Shown here: in pieces, positions 59,257-64,000 of the stretch | Position numbering within the stretch: the stretch's first letter is position 1 | Layout: every line of letters starts with the position of its first letter | DNA from: Clitopilus passeckerianus | Taxonomy: Eukaryota > Basidiomycota > Agaricomycetes > Agaricales > Entolomataceae | Direction of reading: 5' to 3' | DNA length: 64,000 nucleotides | NCBI GenBank assembly: GCA_944990035.1 | Contig: CALYLX010000084.1 | Coordinates: 62,001-126,000, forward strand | Program-made: the position numbers and the translations under genes | Notes under the pieces: generated by a model | Seen by the model: the letters and a program-made list of their open reading frames with translations, nothing else | Told to the model about the DNA's origin: nothing | The model's database searches: none

Positions 59257-61898
59257 ATGCTCTCCAGAAGTCTTCTTAATCTCGTTCTCTGTGCGGTGGC
59301 TGTCACCGCACAGGATTTTGACTACCTCATTGTCGGTATGTCGCAGAACCGACGTATGCTCCTTCAGAATCTAATACAGCCTCTAGGTGGCGGAGCTGCT
59401 GGCGCTCTTTTTGCTGGAAAGTATGTAGACTATTTCTACTCAATGATCAGATACTGACTGTCATTGTTAGGCTTGCGTCGAACCCCAAGCTTCGTGTCGG
59501 CGTCATTGAAGCGGGGTTCCACGCAGAGCAGAATTTTACGCTCGTACCAGGTTAGACTTAACGGTCTCATGCGTTAGACATAAATTTATCGCCTTGCAGA
59601 GCTATTCTATGGCTTCATTGGCACCGATCTTGACTGGCAATTCAAGACCGTTCCTCAGAAGCACCTCAATGGGAAGGTCCTGAGCTTGCCTCGCGGAAAA
59701 GTTCGTTAGAACACGAATACAGAGGGATACCTACTCACTCAACCTTAGGCTCTTGGGGGAACTGCAGCGGTGAATGGAATGTTTTTCGTTCGGTGGGTCC
59801 ACTGTCAATAACTGATCCCCACCCGAGAAACTGATGCAATGACCTCATGTCCAATAGAGGAGCTAAACCCGAGTACGACTGTTAGTTATGCCATCTGTGT
59901 TCCCTCCGTCAGTTGATCACGTCTCACTAACTGTCCTCCTCGCTTAGCTTGGGAACAGCTTGGGAATCCAGGATGGAACTGGAACACGGTTAGCTCGTAC
60001 ATCAAGTCCATCGAGAATTTCACGCCTGCTCCCCAATTTGCATCCTTGGGATCCCAGGACGCCAACCATGGATCCTCTGGCCCCATCAACGTGTCCTTCT
60101 CGAACTACTACAGCAACCCGGGTATCATCAACCCGTTCTACGACACCATGGCCACCTTTGGAGTACCAAGGAATACTCAACAGGTACGCCACGACCAGTC
60201 TTATGGCCTGGAGTCAACCAATGACATCGCCTATAGAGTGCAGGGAATACCGTTGGTGTCTATCAAGTCCCCAGCGCTATCGAGCCTAAGAATCGCACCC
60301 GCTCGTACTCCGTGAATGGCTTCCTTACTCCTTTGAAGGGCAACCCGAATCTCGTGATCAACACTGGCGCTTTGGCTACGAAAATCATTTTTGCCTCTGG
60401 AACTCCCTTGCGGGCGACTGGGGTCCAGTACGTTCAGGATGGGATCACCAAGACTTTGAATGTAAAATCCACTGGCAAGGTGGTCATCGCGGCTGGTAAG
60501 TACCCTTTCATTACGTTCCTACTCGCCGTCCTGATGGAGATGTGTAGGAACCTATCATACACCGAAGCTTCTTGAGCTTTCAGGTAAGTTTTAGCCTCAT
60601 CCATGTCGGAATAGCTTGCTTACATCCTTAAGGCATTGGTAATGCTGCTGTCCTCAAGAACTTGAGCATCCCTGTCCTTCAGAACCTTGCTGGTGTCGGT
60701 GAAAATCTTCAAGATCATATCGGTGTTTTGGTTCGTCATTCTGTCGACATCCGCCCTTCGTGCCAACGTGTTGACTATCTCCCATCTATCAGGGCTCCTG
60801 GGAGCTTCAGCCAGGGTATGGACCGTCATTGGATTCGCTCTCCACCAACAGCAGTTTTGCCGCTGAGCAGTGGGATTCCTATTTTACGAACCGTTCTGGC
60901 ATTTATGCTTCCATTCCCTCATCGACCGTCGCCTTCTTTCGCTACGAGAACATCATCCCTGCTCCTCGCCTGGTTCAACTGAAGAAGGGTTTGGACGCCG
61001 AAATTGCGAAGTACAAGGGCAAGCCAGTCTATGCTCAGCTACTCGCTCAGAGAGCACTTCTCGAAAGCAAGACTGTCCCTCAGGTTGAGTAGGTCACTTC
61101 GCAATGCCGCGCGCCAAGCACTAGACTAACTATCTCTGGATCAGACTGGTCATCACCTCACAGGTTCAGGCTGCTGGCGTTACACCTGAGCCAGGAAAGT
61201 CCTACATCTCCGTCGCTGTCAACATCGTGAAGCCGTTCTCTAGAGGAAAAGTTCACGCCGTCTCTACTGATCCTGCGATCTCTCCTGCTATTGATGTTAA
61301 CTTCCTTGACTTCAACTTTGGTTGGTGGATTTAACAACCAATACGGAGGCTTGCTATCTGACGTGAATGTGTTTGCACTGATAGATTACGAAACGCTGAC
61401 TGAAGCATTCTCCTGGGCTCTCAACAAGCTGACCAAGACCGCCCCCTTCTCGGACGCACTCAAGGCTCAGCTTGGTCCTCCGGCAAATATAACCTCAGAT
61501 CAGATCGGTGACTACATCAAAGCAAACATTTACAGCGTCTGGCACCCAGTTGGTCCGTAGTGATTCAGCTTGATGATGTCTAGCAAGAAACTGATCTACT
61601 TGACTAGGATCCGCCTCCATGCTGCCTCTGGCTCAGAATGGTGTAGTCGACTCAAAGTTGAAAGTGTACGGCACTCAGAACTTGCATGTCATAGACGCCT
61701 GCCTCATCCCCATGGTACGCACGAGAGATCTACGATCATAGAGTCCGTTTCTCATATACTCGACCCTCACCAGGAACTTTCGACCCACTCTATGTCTTCT
61801 GTATATGGCAACGCTGCATATGTGAGTACAACCGTTTTTCTGTGACCTTATCAGACTCAATCATGGTCATGGTTTAGGCTGCCGATCTTCTTTCCTAA
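59257..61898 (+). CDS. Secreted GMC oxidoreductase (aryl-alcohol oxidase-like)
   Basis: This is a FAD-dependent glucose-methanol-choline oxidoreductase of about 590 residues in about fourteen exons. A signal peptide (SLLNLVLCAVAVTAQ) precedes the FAD-binding fold, DFDYLIVG spliced to GGAAGALFAGKLAS. The first GMC signature follows as LPRGKALGGTAAVNGMFFVR. Next come AWEQLGNPGWNWNTVSSYIK, GNTVGVYQVPSAIEPKNRTR and GKVVIAAGTYHTPKLLELSG, the second GMC signature. A 62-nt intron at about 60729-60790 restores the block SWELQPGYGPSLDSLSTN. The catalytic histidines are in YSVWHPVGSASMLPLAQNG and ELSTHSMSSVYGNAAY. The protein ends AADLLS. The frame looks broken in places only because of short introns. 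It either finishes the cluster product outside the cell or is an independent ligninolytic-type enzyme. Confidence 0.9.
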
Positions 61899-64000
61899 TT
61901 TCTGAAGTGGTTCGTTTTTCTGACCAGGGTTAGCTAGTTGTAATCCTTTGCATTTCAATACTACCCCCTGGACTTACGTCCAACCTCTTATTACTTGTCT
62001 TTTTCCGTAATTGCCTATTAATTGATATTCTCCGCTCATATACTGAGCAACCTGCAAGTAGTCGAGGATGCATTGAGTATTCCTCTTTTGACCCAGCATA
62101 AACCTTACTCAAAGATAGTCACCTCAATTGCAATGGCGTATCTGCGTGACGAAATGCTATTAGGCCTATCGCGGTGGATGAATGGGGAACTCTATGAGAT
62201 AACGAGAATATATCCAGCGGGGGGTATCCATTTGCAGTAAAGAGGCAGATCCGAGGTGCAGCAAATTCCCCGCAGACCCCTCGATCGAACGGACTCCTGA
62301 GGGTGCTGAAAGTGGTGAAGCTTGAAAAATGGTGCAATCGGCACCGTTGGTTAGCTGAGTCTCCTGAGGCCTTCATGCGACCATGACTCAGGAGGGGCCA
62401 CCTTATCTTGTCGATGAATTACAGCGGTACTCAACCGGCTAGGAGAATCAAGGAGTAAAATATGAACCAGGTATGAGATAGCAGCGTTTTGTGGATTTTG
62501 ACCATCACCACTAATCAGCGTTGAAACGTTGATGAATCCTCCGTGTGACGACCCGAGCTCGGGGAACGGGTATAATGCAAGTCGGTTTATCTCTTTTCTA
62601 CTACCTCACGCGTGCGGAATTGTGTCAGATATCTCCTTTGATTAGAAACGACGCCGTCTATAATTACAGTCAATCCTTTCTTCAAGTTCGTCGTCCACAA
62701 GCCTGATTCCATGTCTGGAGTCCACCTGAAAAAAGGCTTTCAAACGGGTTCAGGCGAGAAACAATCACGTAAAGCGTCACCATTGGCCATGTCAAACCCA
62801 TAAACAGTTCATCGTTGCATGGTGGACTAGTGAGGAGAGCAATTCAGCCGACCACACGATCGAATGAGGGTCAGCACGGCATTTGGTTGGAGTTCTCAAA
62901 GCCGCTTAGATCGACTCACCACGCTGAGAAACACTCATGTAGTTCAAGTTCTCGCTAGGGAATCTCCAGTAAATCCTCTTGGTTAGATTCGCACGTTGCT
63001 ATCCTAGCATAGGCATTTGACAGGCCCCAATGCAATTGAAATTATTGAATACATCGTCTCCCAATGTCAGCCATTAGATCGAGAGATTGGCCTGTTCCTC
63101 GAGGTAGACTTTTATTGTGAGGACCATTTTCTCAGGATGGTTGATAAAGATTTTGGAATGAGAACCGGACCCAGCGGTTCGTGGGCACATTTGATTCCGA
63201 GGAAACTTGGGTGAGCCTCGGACGCGACAGCCCGTCCTCGTCTGATCCCATCCCGACCTGGTCGTAGAAACGTACATGCTTGTCAAACTAGAGTCCGATT
63301 ATTGGGGTCATCACATTTATGACGTTCGTGCCTTGTTATTCTATCACACTTTCACGAGGCTCACCGCCGAGAAGATTTCTGCAGCTCGAGCTTAAGTCAA
63401 TCTTGGTCAATCCCGGGAGGTAAACCACTACACGGCTGTTTGCGACTTTGATACACCGCCGGCGGCCATACTACACCACGAGAAAGACATCATCGTATAA
63501 ATGGAGACATCCTGAACCGCACGGAAGAGGCGGTGAGATAACAATGTTAACAATGGTCAGTCCCTGCTACCACTGCAGTCAATGCGGTGTTTTGCCGCAT
63601 CATGATGTCACTTCCGCTCGATGTGGAGCCGGCCTTAGGCGGTTTGGACAGTAGATCCACTCGGGTCCGGCGTTTCGATGTCAAGATGTTGAGATCGGCA
63701 CTTGGATTCCCATGGATGCCAAATAAACGTGTAATGTGAGAAACTCACTCGTATATCTCGATAAGCTTCCGATCAAAATCTGGCTACACATTGTGCTTCA
63801 CACTGCCGACCAGATGTTCATGATTATGAACCGACCAATGCAGTAGTCTCCTCGTGAAACGCGTTATCAGTCAAAAAATTTCTGAAGCTCCGAATATTGC
63901 AAGCACACCCCGCTCGTGATGGTCATCAAAGCTAGGACGATTGACCTATCTTGCTCGCACCGTACAACCTTTCCCTGTTTTTACTAGGCGGCTTCAAATG
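61899..64000. other. Gene-poor right end of the window
   Basis: This is 2.1 kb without a gene I can support. Short frames, for example 62022-62240 and 63017-63214 on the plus strand, have no start context, splice partner or motif I recognise. No long repeat, tRNA or transposase signature is visible. Confidence 0.5.

Noticed and set aside
60740..60830. An apparent frameshift in the GMC oxidoreductase.
   Set aside because: A 62-nt intron with GTTCGT donor, a TTGACTAT branch-like site and a CAG acceptor restores the SWELQPGY block in phase, so the gene is intact.

Overview
This is 64 kb of nuclear DNA from a filamentous basidiomycete, most likely an Agaricomycete. Almost every gene is cut by many short introns of about 50-60 nt with GT..AG ends, gene density is high on both strands, and several families are typical of mushroom-forming fungi (DUF6534 membrane proteins, fungal P450s, aryl-alcohol-oxidase-like GMC enzymes). 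Coordinates given for genes are start codon to stop codon and include introns; I rebuilt splice junctions by eye.

Left part, 1-33 kb, is mainly housekeeping. In order: a MATE efflux carrier running off the left edge (-), a DUF6534 membrane protein (-), the mitochondrial outer-membrane assembly protein SAM50 (+), a class I histone deacetylase (+) converging on the TORC2 subunit SIN1 (-), a transaldolase (+), a small secreted charged protein (-), an EF-hand-like protein (-) divergent from the bc1-complex chaperone CBP3 (+), an aldehyde dehydrogenase (-) divergent from proteasome subunit beta-2/PUP1 (+), tRNA-Val(AAC) (-), the tRNA m5C methyltransferase TRM4 (+), a DUF3433 multi-pass membrane protein (+), a delta-12-type fatty acid desaturase (-), a GPI-anchored secreted protein (+) and a small acidic protein (+).

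Right part, 33-62 kb, looks like a terpenoid biosynthetic gene cluster. It starts beside a decayed DDE transposase and holds five cytochrome P450 genes (two paralogous pairs plus a fifth with an apparent frameshift), two short-chain dehydrogenases, an EthD-domain protein, a secreted GMC oxidoreductase and, as the probable core enzyme, a two-domain protein at 55033-57916. Its N-terminal half is a class I terpene cyclase with the DDxxD and NSE metal motifs. Its C-terminal half is a degenerate HMG-CoA synthase whose catalytic cysteine is replaced. The likely logic, which is inference, is that the cyclase makes the hydrocarbon skeleton and the P450s, SDRs and GMC enzyme oxidise it. The role of the HMG-CoA-synthase-like half is the most interesting open question in the window.

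The cluster also shows rearrangement: the 3' end of the first P450 is present again, inverted, about 13 kb away, and the P450 pairs lie in mixed orientations. From 61.9 kb to the right edge I found no gene I can support.
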